DNA from: Trueperaceae bacterium | Lineage (GTDB): Bacteria; Deinococcota; Deinococci; Deinococcales; Trueperaceae | Reading direction: 5' to 3' | Length of the DNA stretch: 11,913 nucleotides | Assembly (NCBI GenBank): GCA_029210865.1 | Contig: JARGGE010000044.1 | Span: 1-11,913 of the forward strand | Shown here: one piece after another, positions 6,050-11,913 of the stretch | Position numbering within the stretch: position 1 is the stretch's first letter | Layout: every line of letters starts with the position of its first letter | Notes under the pieces: model-generated | Database searches by the model: none | The model's input: the letters and a program-made list of their open reading frames with translations, nothing else | What the model was told of the DNA's origin: nothing | Translations under genes and position numbers: made by a program

Positions 6050-6970
6050 GTGAAACCCACGAAGCGCTTCCCGGTCCACCTCGTCGTGTTCCTGGCGCCG
6101 GCGACCCTGGTGTACACGGTGTTCATGATCTACCCGCTGTTCGATTCGCTGCGGCTGAGCATGTTCACGCCGCTTCCCGACCGGACCGAGACCTTCGCCG
6201 GCCTCGCGAACTACGTGCGCCTCTTCACCGACGCCAACTGGGCGCCGTTCCTGTGGAACGCCATCCGCAACAACTTCGTCTTCTTCGCCGTCCACATGCT
6301 GGTGCAGAACCCGCTGGGGCTGCTGCTGGCGGCCCTGCTCAGTTCGCACGTCGTCCGGTTCCGGGCGGTGTTCCGCACGCTGCTCTTCCTACCCACGGTG
6401 CTCTCGATCGTCCTCGTAGGGTTCATCTGGCGGCTGATCATGAGCCCCATCTGGGGCATCTCCGAGGACGTGCTCGGGCTCTTCGGGCTCGCCCATCTCA
6501 ACCAGCCCTGGCTCGGCCTCGAGGCGACCGCGCTCGTCACCCTCTCGCTGATCTCCGTGTGGCAGTGGGTGGGCATCCCCATGCTGCTCTTCCTGGCCGC
6601 GCTGGTGGGGATCCCCGACGAGCTGATCGAGGCCGCGCGCGTCGACGGCGCCAACGCGTGGCAGGTCTTCTGGGGCATCAAGTTCCCCTTGATCCTGCCG
6701 ACGGTCGGCATCGTCGGGGTGCTGACCTTCGTGGCGAACTTCAACGCCTTCGACCTGATCTACACGACCCAGCGCGCGCTGGCGGGACCGAACTTCTCGA
6801 CCGACATCTTGGGGACGTTCTTCTTCCGGACCTTCTTCGGTGCCCAGCTCCAGCCCGGCAACCCGACGATGGGCGCGACCGTCGCCGGCGTCATGTTCCT
6901 GATCATCCTGGGTGGCGTCCTCGTCTACCTCTTCGCGTACCAGCGCCGCCTACAGCGGATCGAGTTGTGA
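6050..6970 (+). CDS. ABC sugar transporter permease 1 (MalF/UgpA-like)
   Basis: This 306-residue inner-membrane permease is of the binding-protein-dependent CUT1 type. It has about six hydrophobic helices, starting with VHLVVFLAPATLVYTVFMIY at residues 9-28. The EAA loop that docks on the ATPase is clear at residues 194-217, with EAARVDGA, a central G and IKFPLILP. The C-terminal helix ends in YLFAYQRRLQR, typical of MalF/UgpA-like subunits without the long insertion. I take GTG 6050 as the start: the nearby ATG at 6045 runs into TGA after two codons, and the N-terminus MKPTKRF then precedes the first helix directly. It has no ribosome binding site and follows a TAGACT box. The second permease begins 25 bases after its stop. 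Confidence 0.93.
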   Translation: MKPTKRFPVHLVVFLAPATLVYTVFMIYPLFDSLRLSMFTPLPDRTETFAGLANYVRLFTDANWAPFLWNAIRNNFVFFAVHMLVQNPLGLLLAALLSSHVVRFRAVFRTLLFLPTVLSIVLVGFIWRLIMSPIWGISEDVLGLFGLAHLNQPWLGLEATALVTLSLISVWQWVGIPMLLFLAALVGIPDELIEAARVDGANAWQVFWGIKFPLILPTVGIVGVLTFVANFNAFDLIYTTQRALAGPNFSTDILGTFFFRTFFGAQLQPGNPTMGATVAGVMFLIILGGVLVYLFAYQRRLQRIEL

Positions 6971-6995
6971 GGAGCCCGATAGTGGGAGCGCCGCC

Positions 6996-7853
6996 ATGAC
7001 CCGCCGTCCGCTGCGTCCCGGGCGCGGGTTCGGCTACTGGGCCCAGGTGCTCGGGGCCCACGCCGTCCTGCTGCTCTACTCGGGCATCGCCCTGTTCCCG
7101 ATCGTGCTCGTGGTCATCAACTCGTTCAAGGAGCGCCGGTCGATCTTCCGCACCCCGTACGCCTTGCCCGACGCCGAGAGCTTCAGCCTCGTGGGTTACC
7201 AGACAGTCTTCTCCGGCGCGCGCTTCGACCTCTACTTCCTGAACAGCCTCTTCGTGACGGGCGTGTCGCTGGCGCTGGTGCTGCTGCTCGCCTCGATGGC
7301 GGCCCACGCGCTCGCCGAGTACCGCTTCACCGGCAACGCCTTCCTCGGCCTCTACCTCGCCATGGGCATCATGATCCCGATCCGCCTCGGCACGGTGAGC
7401 ATCCTGCGCATGATGGTCGCCCTCGGCCTGACCGACACGCTATGGTCGCTGATCCTCGTGTACACCGCGCAAGGCATCCCACTGGCGGTGTTCATCCTGT
7501 CGTCGTTCATGCGGCAGGTCCCGGGCGAGCTGAAGGACGCCGCCCGCATCGACGGAGCGAGCGAGTACCGCATCTACGGCCTCATCCTGCCGCTGGTCCG
7601 GCCGGCGCTCGGCACCGTGGCCGTGTTCACGATGATCCCGATCTGGAACGACCTCTGGTTCCCGCTGGTCCTCGCCTCGAGCGAGCGATCGAAGACCGTC
7701 ATCCTGGGTGCGCAGATCTTCCTCGGTCAGTACGTCAACGACTGGAACGCGGTGCTCGCCTCACTGACGCTCGCGATGGTGCCGATCATCGTCCTGTACG
7801 TCATCTTCTCTCGCCAGCTGATCCGCGGCCTGACCCAGGGCGCGGTGAAGTGA
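6996..7853 (+). CDS. ABC sugar transporter permease 2 (MalG/UgpE-like)
   Basis: This 285-residue partner permease forms the heterodimeric membrane channel with the preceding gene product. It has about six membrane helices; helix 1 is around residues 22-42, followed by INSFKERRSIF, the usual MalG/UgpE pattern. The EAA loop is at residues 181-203 (DAARIDGASEY, then LILPLVRP). The C-terminus ends RQLIRGLTQGAVK, and the GLTxGAVK ending is very common in this subfamily. ATG 6996 has GGGAG (6984-6988) seven bases upstream; the open frame extends further 5' only as overlap with the first permease. It is the last gene of the importer operon. No MsmK/UgpC-type ATPase follows, so the energising subunit must be encoded elsewhere, as is common for CUT1 systems. 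Confidence 0.94.
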   Translation: MTRRPLRPGRGFGYWAQVLGAHAVLLLYSGIALFPIVLVVINSFKERRSIFRTPYALPDAESFSLVGYQTVFSGARFDLYFLNSLFVTGVSLALVLLLASMAAHALAEYRFTGNAFLGLYLAMGIMIPIRLGTVSILRMMVALGLTDTLWSLILVYTAQGIPLAVFILSSFMRQVPGELKDAARIDGASEYRIYGLILPLVRPALGTVAVFTMIPIWNDLWFPLVLASSERSKTVILGAQIFLGQYVNDWNAVLASLTLAMVPIIVLYVIFSRQLIRGLTQGAVK

Positions 7854-7896
7854 GCGCGGCACCACCGTCCGGCGCCGCGGCCGCGGTCCCGCACCG

Positions 7897-8898
7897 TCAG
7901 CCGTGGTCGAGCCGCACCGGCTGGCCCGAAGCCGCCGACGCGTAGCAAGCGAGCGCCACCCGCAGAGCCTCGTAGCCGTCTCGCCACGTCACCGCGGGCG
8001 GGCGGCCCTCGGCGACGCTCTCCACGAACTCCTCGACCATCGCCTGGTTCGGGTCGGCGCCCCAGCCGATCCAGGTCGGGTTCCGGGGTAGGTGGCGCGA
8101 GTAGGCCGTGAGGGCCTGGGCGAAGGCATCGACGGTGAGCGCGCCGCGCTCGCCGATCAGGTCCATCTTCAGGTGGCCCCAGCGCGGGTAGGTCGTCGGC
8201 CGGCTCCAGGAGCAGTCGACCGCCGCGAAGACGCCGTTCGCGAAGGTGAGCGTGACCAGCCCGGCGGTGTCGACCTCGACGTCGTCCGGGTAGAAGGGGT
8301 TGCCGACCTCGGCGTAGACCTCGGTCACCTCGGAGCCCGTCATCCAGCGCAACAGATCGGTCAGGTGCACCGTGTGGTCCATGACGGCGCCGCCGCCGGC
8401 GAGCTCGGGGTCGGCGAACCACGCCCGGTGCCCGTTCGGGATCTCGGAATGGTTGATGCCGTTGACGGCATGCAGCGCACCAAGCTCGCCGCGGTCGAGC
8501 GAGCGCTTCACCGCCGCCACGGAGGCGTCGAAGCGCATCGGGAACGCCGTCATGAAGGTGACGCCGGCCGCCTCGCAGGCGACCCGCATCGCTTCCGCGT
8601 CGGCCAGCGTCGCCTCGATCGGCTTCTCGCAGAGCACGTGGACCCTGGCGGCCGCGGCGAGCTCGACCAGCTCGCGCCGGCGCGCGTTCTCGGCGCAGAC
8701 CAGCACCGCGTCGACGCCGGCGTCGAGCAGGTCCTCGTGGCGGTCGAAGCGCCGCAGCTCGAAGGCCGTCGCGGCTCGGGCGGCGCGCCCGGCGTCCTCG
8801 TCGGAGAAGCCGACCAGCTCGACGTCCGGGATCGCGCGCAGGTTGCCGACGAAGCCCTCGGCGTGGATGTGGGCGAAGCTCATGATGCCGACCCGCAT
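7897..8898 (-). CDS. Gfo/Idh/MocA family oxidoreductase with atypical nucleotide loop
   Basis: This is a 333-residue NAD(P)-dependent dehydrogenase of the Gfo/Idh/MocA family, which oxidises or epimerises sugars, inositols and their derivatives. The Rossmann domain is N-terminal, CEKPIEA (EKP at 91-93) carries the catalytic lysine, and GGGAVMDHTVH (168-178) supplies the conserved Asp/His of the C-terminal domain. The first glycine loop is unusual: after MRVGI the sequence is MSFAHIHAEGF instead of the GxGxxG consensus. The ATG at 8898 is one base beyond the stop of the upstream oxidoreductase (TGACATG), with GGAGG nine bases before, so the two are translationally coupled. It converges with the importer, with 43 bases between stops. 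That gap holds the palindrome CCGCGGCCGCGG (7875-7886) but no T-run. The sugar substrate is unknown; co-location suggests it acts on what the importer brings in. Confidence 0.9.
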   Translation of the reverse strand: MRVGIMSFAHIHAEGFVGNLRAIPDVELVGFSDEDAGRAARAATAFELRRFDRHEDLLDAGVDAVLVCAENARRRELVELAAAARVHVLCEKPIEATLADAEAMRVACEAAGVTFMTAFPMRFDASVAAVKRSLDRGELGALHAVNGINHSEIPNGHRAWFADPELAGGGAVMDHTVHLTDLLRWMTGSEVTEVYAEVGNPFYPDDVEVDTAGLVTLTFANGVFAAVDCSWSRPTTYPRWGHLKMDLIGERGALTVDAFAQALTAYSRHLPRNPTWIGWGADPNQAMVEEFVESVAEGRPPAVTWRDGYEALRVALACYASAASGQPVRLDHG

Positions 8899-8899
8899 G

Positions 8900-9910
8900 T
8901 CAGGCCACCTCCGAGGGGGCGACGCTGCGCCCCGTGCGCAGCGACGCGCGCGCGGCCAGGCCGATCCGCAGGGCGGCGGCCGCATCGGCCGGCGTGACCG
9001 CGAACCGCTCCCCGCTCACGAGGGCTGCGTGAACGTGCTTGATCTCGGTCGTGTAGGGGTCCTCGGTCATGACGGTGAGCGGCAGGCCCACCTCGGGGGC
9101 GCCGCCCGTCTCCGTGAGGAGCAGGTAGCGGTGGATGCTCTCGGTGCTGTCGCTGTCCCACTCGATGGCGCCGTCGCTGCCGGCGAGGTCGAAGCCGGTG
9201 CGGAAGGTGCCGGCCGGGTAGACCCAGCCCCCCTCGACGAGGGCCATGGCGCCGCTCTCGAAACCGAGCGTGACCAGCGCGTAGTTGCGGCTCGATGCGG
9301 GGTGGTGCGAGCGCAGCGAGCGGGCGAACACCCGCGCGACCGGCCCGGCGAGCGACAGCGCGTAGTCGAAGTCGTGCACCATGAGGTCGCAGATCATCCC
9401 GCCGGAGCGCGACTCGTCGGCGAACCAGCTCGAAGCGCCCTCGCGCGGCGGGTAGGCGACGCGCCGGAAGCGCATGACGCCCATCCGCCCGAGGTGCCCG
9501 GACCGGACCGCCTCCGCGGCCGCCCGGTACTGCGGGAAGAAGCGGAGCACGTGGGCGATGAACAGGCGCACGCCGGCCCGCTCGCAGGCCCGCATCATCT
9601 CGTCCGCATCGGCGACGGAGAGGGCCATCGGCTTCTCGCAGACGACGTGTTTGCCGGCCGCCGCCGCGCGCAGCGTCATCGGGTGGTGGAGGTCGGACGG
9701 CACGCAGAGGTCGACGACGTCCACCTCGCGTAGCAGCGCGTCGAGGTCGGGGAAGGCGCGCGCTCCGTGCGTCTGCGCCAGGGCGCGCGCCGAGGCGCCG
9801 CCCCGCGACACCACCCCCACCAGGTCCGCGCCCGCTGCCCGCCAACCCGCCGCGTGCACCCGGCCCATCGACCCGGCGCCAACGATCCCGACCCGCATCC
9901 GCGACCCCAT
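8900..9910 (-). CDS. Gfo/Idh/MocA family oxidoreductase, canonical type
   Basis: This is a 336-residue NAD(P)-dependent sugar or polyol dehydrogenase, the first gene of the two-gene oxidoreductase operon. The nucleotide loop GAGSMG is at residues 11-16 (context VGIVGAGSMGRVHAAGW), EKP at 92-94 in CEKPMALSVADADEM, and the C-terminal Asp/His signature in SGGMICDLMVHDFD at 169-182. ATG 9910 is preceded by AGGAGG (9922-9917) six bases upstream. A second ATG at 9898 would trim four residues but has no such site. The protein resembles inositol 2-dehydrogenase and glucose-fructose oxidoreductase relatives, but the family is too broad to name a substrate. It sits downstream of prfC on the same strand, 83 bases away, and has its own promoter candidate. 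Confidence 0.93.
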   Translation of the reverse strand: MGSRMRVGIVGAGSMGRVHAAGWRAAGADLVGVVSRGGASARALAQTHGARAFPDLDALLREVDVVDLCVPSDLHHPMTLRAAAAGKHVVCEKPMALSVADADEMMRACERAGVRLFIAHVLRFFPQYRAAAEAVRSGHLGRMGVMRFRRVAYPPREGASSWFADESRSGGMICDLMVHDFDYALSLAGPVARVFARSLRSHHPASSRNYALVTLGFESGAMALVEGGWVYPAGTFRTGFDLAGSDGAIEWDSDSTESIHRYLLLTETGGAPEVGLPLTVMTEDPYTTEIKHVHAALVSGERFAVTPADAAAALRIGLAARASLRTGRSVAPSEVA

Positions 9911-9934
9911 GGGCCACCTCCTCGTCGTCCGCTC

Positions 9935-9960
9935 GGTGGCCGGACTGTACCACCGGCACC
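9935..9960 (-). promoter_or_regulatory. Oxidoreductase promoter (extended -10) inside an inverted repeat
   Basis: The minus strand reads TG-G-TACAGT, with TACAGT at 9949-9944, an extended -10 that fits the window's TAnnnT pattern. It would start a leader of about 27 bases holding AGGAGG. An imperfect inverted repeat surrounds it: GGTG-G-CCGG (9935-9943) pairs with CCGG-CACC (9953-9960), with the -10 in the loop. This could be an operator for sugar-responsive control, or a hairpin for the incoming prfC transcript. No -35 is evident. Confidence 0.45.
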
Positions 9961-9993
9961 CTGACGCGCCCGGGAGGCCGCGCGGGTCGGCGT

Positions 9994-11574
9994 TCAGAGC
10001 GTCGGCAGCGAGCGCACCCCCAGGCCGGGGTGCTCCTCTTGGAAGTAGTCGACCTCGCGCGCGTGGCGGAAGAGCACCGCCGGGGCGCCGTCGGGGTCGT
10101 GCACGAGCCGGCCGAAGCGCCCCGGGCTGGTGGGCGTGGCGTCGAGCCAGCGCACGAGCGTGAACGGCTCGGGCGACAGGATCACCTCGACGCCGTACTC
10201 GTCCTGCATGCGGCGCGCGAAGACCTCGAACTGCAGCTGCCCGACCGCGCCCAGCACCGCGTCGCGCGCCCCCTGCGCCGGGTAGAAGCGCTGGATCACG
10301 CCCTCCTCGGCCAACTGGTCGAGCCCTTTGCGGAAGGCCTTGTCGCGCTGCACGTCCTTGCTGCGCACGGTGGCGAACACCTCGGGGGCGAAGCGCGGCA
10401 GCGGCGCCACCGCGACGCCGTCGAGGGTGCTGATCACGTCGCCGATGCGCAACAGCCCCGGGTTGACGAGGCCCACCACGTCGCCCGGGTGGGCGACGTC
10501 GATCGTCTCGCGCTCGTCGGCGAAGAGCGTGTGGGCGCGGGCGAGCCGCAGGGTGCGACCGCTGCGCACGTGGGTTGCGGTCATCCCCCGCTCGAAGATG
10601 CCGGTGGCGATGCGCGCGTAGGCGGTGCGGTCGCGGTGGCGCTTGTCGAGGTTCGCCTGCAGCTTGAAGACCACCGCGGTGAACTCGGGACCGGCGACCG
10701 GCAGCGTCCCCCCGTCGAGCAAGTGGAGGTCGCCGGGTGCCGGCGCCAGGCGCACGAAGTGCTCGAGGAAGATGTCGACCCCGAAGTTGTTGAGCACGCT
10801 CCCGAAGAACACCGGCGTGACCTCGGCGGCGAGCACCGCCGCCGGATCGGTGGGGGGCAGCAGCGCTTCGACCGTCTCGATCTCCTCGACGAGGCGCGCG
10901 TGGGCCTCGTGGCCGAGGAGCTCGGCCAGGTGCGGGTCGTCGACGCCGCCCACCGCCACCACGCCGGCGCGGCCGCCGCGCTCGGCGCGCTCGTAGAGGT
11001 GCACCGCGCGCGCCGGGCGGTCGTACACGCCGCGGAAGTCCGGGCCGCTGCCGATCGGCCAGGTCACCGGCGACGTCGCGAGCCCCAGGACCTGCTCGAC
11101 CTCGTCGAGCAGGTCGAAGGGGTCGCGGGCCGGACGGTCGAGCTTGTTGATGAAGGTGAAGGTCGGCAGGCCTCGGCGTCGGCAGACCTCGAAGAGCTTG
11201 AGGGTCTGCTCCTGCACGCCGCGCGCCGCGTCGAGCAGCATCACCGCAGCGTCGGCGGCGGTGAGGGTGCGGTACGTGTCCTCGCTGAAGTCCTGGTGGC
11301 CGGGGGTGTCGAGCAGGTTGAGCACGAAGCCCTCGTAGTCGACCTGAAGCGCTGCGGAGGAGATCGAGATGCCGCGCTCGCGCTCCATCGCCATCCAGTC
11401 CGACGTGGCGCCCTTACTTCCCGCCTTGCCGCCCACGATCCCCGCCTGGCGGATCGCGCCCGAGTAGAGCAGCAGCTTCTCGGTGAGGGTGGTCTTGCCG
11501 GCGTCGGGGTGCGAGATGATCGCGAAGGTCCGGCGACGGGCGACCTCGGGGGGGACGGGAACGGGGCTCGGCAC
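9994..11574 (-). CDS. prfC: Peptide chain release factor 3 (RF3)
   Basis: This is a translational GTPase that recycles RF1 and RF2 from the ribosome after termination, acting in the cytoplasm. At 526 residues it is the length of E. coli RF3 (529). The GTPase motifs are complete: the P-loop in SHPDAGKTT (21-29), RGISI (67-71), DTPGH (89-93) and NKLD (143-146). The stretch RRRTFAIISHPDAGKTTLTE and the GSKGATSDWMAME segment are RF3 signatures that separate it from EF-G and TypA. The C-terminal part includes QLQFEVFARRMQDEYGVEV, also typical. GTG 11574 is chosen because it places RRRTF at residue 13, as in E. coli. There is no ribosome binding site; TAGACT ends eight bases before the GTG, implying leaderless expression. 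Confidence 0.96.
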   Translation of the reverse strand: MPSPVPVPPEVARRRTFAIISHPDAGKTTLTEKLLLYSGAIRQAGIVGGKAGSKGATSDWMAMERERGISISSAALQVDYEGFVLNLLDTPGHQDFSEDTYRTLTAADAAVMLLDAARGVQEQTLKLFEVCRRRGLPTFTFINKLDRPARDPFDLLDEVEQVLGLATSPVTWPIGSGPDFRGVYDRPARAVHLYERAERGGRAGVVAVGGVDDPHLAELLGHEAHARLVEEIETVEALLPPTDPAAVLAAEVTPVFFGSVLNNFGVDIFLEHFVRLAPAPGDLHLLDGGTLPVAGPEFTAVVFKLQANLDKRHRDRTAYARIATGIFERGMTATHVRSGRTLRLARAHTLFADERETIDVAHPGDVVGLVNPGLLRIGDVISTLDGVAVAPLPRFAPEVFATVRSKDVQRDKAFRKGLDQLAEEGVIQRFYPAQGARDAVLGAVGQLQFEVFARRMQDEYGVEVILSPEPFTLVRWLDATPTSPGRFGRLVHDPDGAPAVLFRHAREVDYFQEEHPGLGVRSLPTL

Positions 11575-11582
11575 GAGCCTCG

Positions 11583-11588
11583 AGTCTA
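11583..11588 (-). promoter_or_regulatory. prfC -10 box, leaderless arrangement
   Basis: TAGACT on the minus strand (11588-11583) ends eight bases before the GTG start of prfC, in the context GGTAGACTCGAG. The same ten bases TAGACTCGAG occur at the importer promoter (4673-4682). No -35 consensus is visible 17 bases upstream and no Shine-Dalgarno sequence lies between the box and the GTG. Confidence 0.55.
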
Positions 11589-11646
11589 CCGTGGCGGGGC
11601 GACGGCCGGCGGCGTGGCGGGCGACCCGATCGGCGAGGGGCGGTGC

Positions 11647-11913
11647 TCAGCTGGCGACGAGCGCGGCGAGCTCCGCGGCGCTGGGCGGGTCGGCGCCGGC
11701 CCGGGTGCAGGTGATCGACGAGGCGGCGATCGCCCGTTCGAGCAGCGCGCCCCAGGCGTCGTCGTCGGGAGGGGCGTTCAGATCGGCCAGCCCGGTGGTC
11801 AGGGCCGCAGTGAAGGTGTCGCCGGCGCCGACCGTGTCGACCACGGCGACGCGTCGCCCCGGGCGCGCGAGCACGGGGCGGCCCGGGCGGTGCGCCCGGG
11901 CGCCGTCCGCGCC
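11647..11913 (-). CDS. PfkB-family sugar kinase (fructokinase-like), C-terminal part
   Basis: The frame is open from the right edge of the window to TGA 11649-11647, giving 88 residues of a ribokinase/PfkB carbohydrate kinase. The C-terminal signature VVDTVGAGDTFTAAL contains the catalytic Asp in GAGD and the anion-hole glycines. The upstream GADGARAHRPG and the tail CTRAGADPPSAAEL are typical of bacterial fructokinases, though ribokinase or 2-keto-3-deoxygluconate kinase relatives are possible. Such enzymes phosphorylate a free sugar with ATP in the cytoplasm. The gene lies upstream of prfC on the same strand, with 72 bases between them that contain the prfC -10 box and no other feature I can see. 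A role in using the sugar imported by the neighbouring ABC system is possible but not shown. Confidence 0.88.
   Translation of the reverse strand, partial: GADGARAHRPGRPVLARPGRRVAVVDTVGAGDTFTAALTTGLADLNAPPDDDAWGALLERAIAASSITCTRAGADPPSAAELAALVAS

Noticed and set aside
7875..7886. CCGCGGCCGCGG palindrome between converging genes as a terminator
   Set aside because: Short stem with almost no loop and no T-run; common in sequence of this GC content.
8092..8997. Plus-strand open frame opposite the oxidoreductase
   Set aside because: Antisense shadow; the minus strand has EKP and DxxxH motifs and coupled starts.
1..11913. CRISPR array, insertion sequence, tRNA or phage/defence genes
   Set aside because: No regularly spaced repeats, transposase motifs, terminal repeats or tRNA-like folds were seen on either strand.

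Overview
The window is about 11.9 kb of very GC-rich, densely coding bacterial chromosome with ordinary single-copy genes. I see no insertion sequence, CRISPR array, tRNA, rRNA or phage gene. Three features lead me to suggest a Deinococcota (Trueperaceae-like) chromosome: the solute-binding protein has a cleavable signal peptide ending in FAQ and no lipobox cysteine; several genes appear to be leaderless; and almost every candidate promoter has a TAGnnT-type -10 box. This placement is an inference, and a high-GC actinobacterial or Chloroflexota relative is not excluded.

Layout, left to right. (1) The 3' part of an M3-family oligoendopeptidase (+). (2) A convergent block on the minus strand: a small cold-shock protein with its own promoter, structured leader and intrinsic terminator, followed by a membrane fatty-acid desaturase that starts at TTG. 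Both would suit adaptation to low temperature. (3) A decayed dienelactone-hydrolase gene (+), with a one-base frameshift and loss of its nucleophile region, meeting tail to tail with a class-A-beta-lactamase-like serine hydrolase (-). (4) A sugar-type (CUT1) ABC importer on the plus strand: binding protein, a strong GC-rich hairpin, then two permeases. No ATPase is encoded here. (5) Two Gfo/Idh/MocA oxidoreductases on the minus strand, one nucleotide apart and convergent with the importer. They plausibly oxidise the imported sugar or polyol. (6) prfC (release factor 3) on the minus strand, and the C-terminal end of a PfkB-family sugar kinase at the right edge.

The likely working unit is importer (4714-7853) plus oxidoreductases (7897-9910), perhaps with the sugar kinase. 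I did not find an undescribed biological system. The points most worth checking are the shared -10 motif with apparent leaderless starts, the broken hydrolase, the hairpin splitting the importer operon, the cold-shock leader, an oxidoreductase whose nucleotide-binding loop lacks the usual glycines, and a beta-lactamase-like protein without a signal peptide or an obvious omega-loop glutamate.
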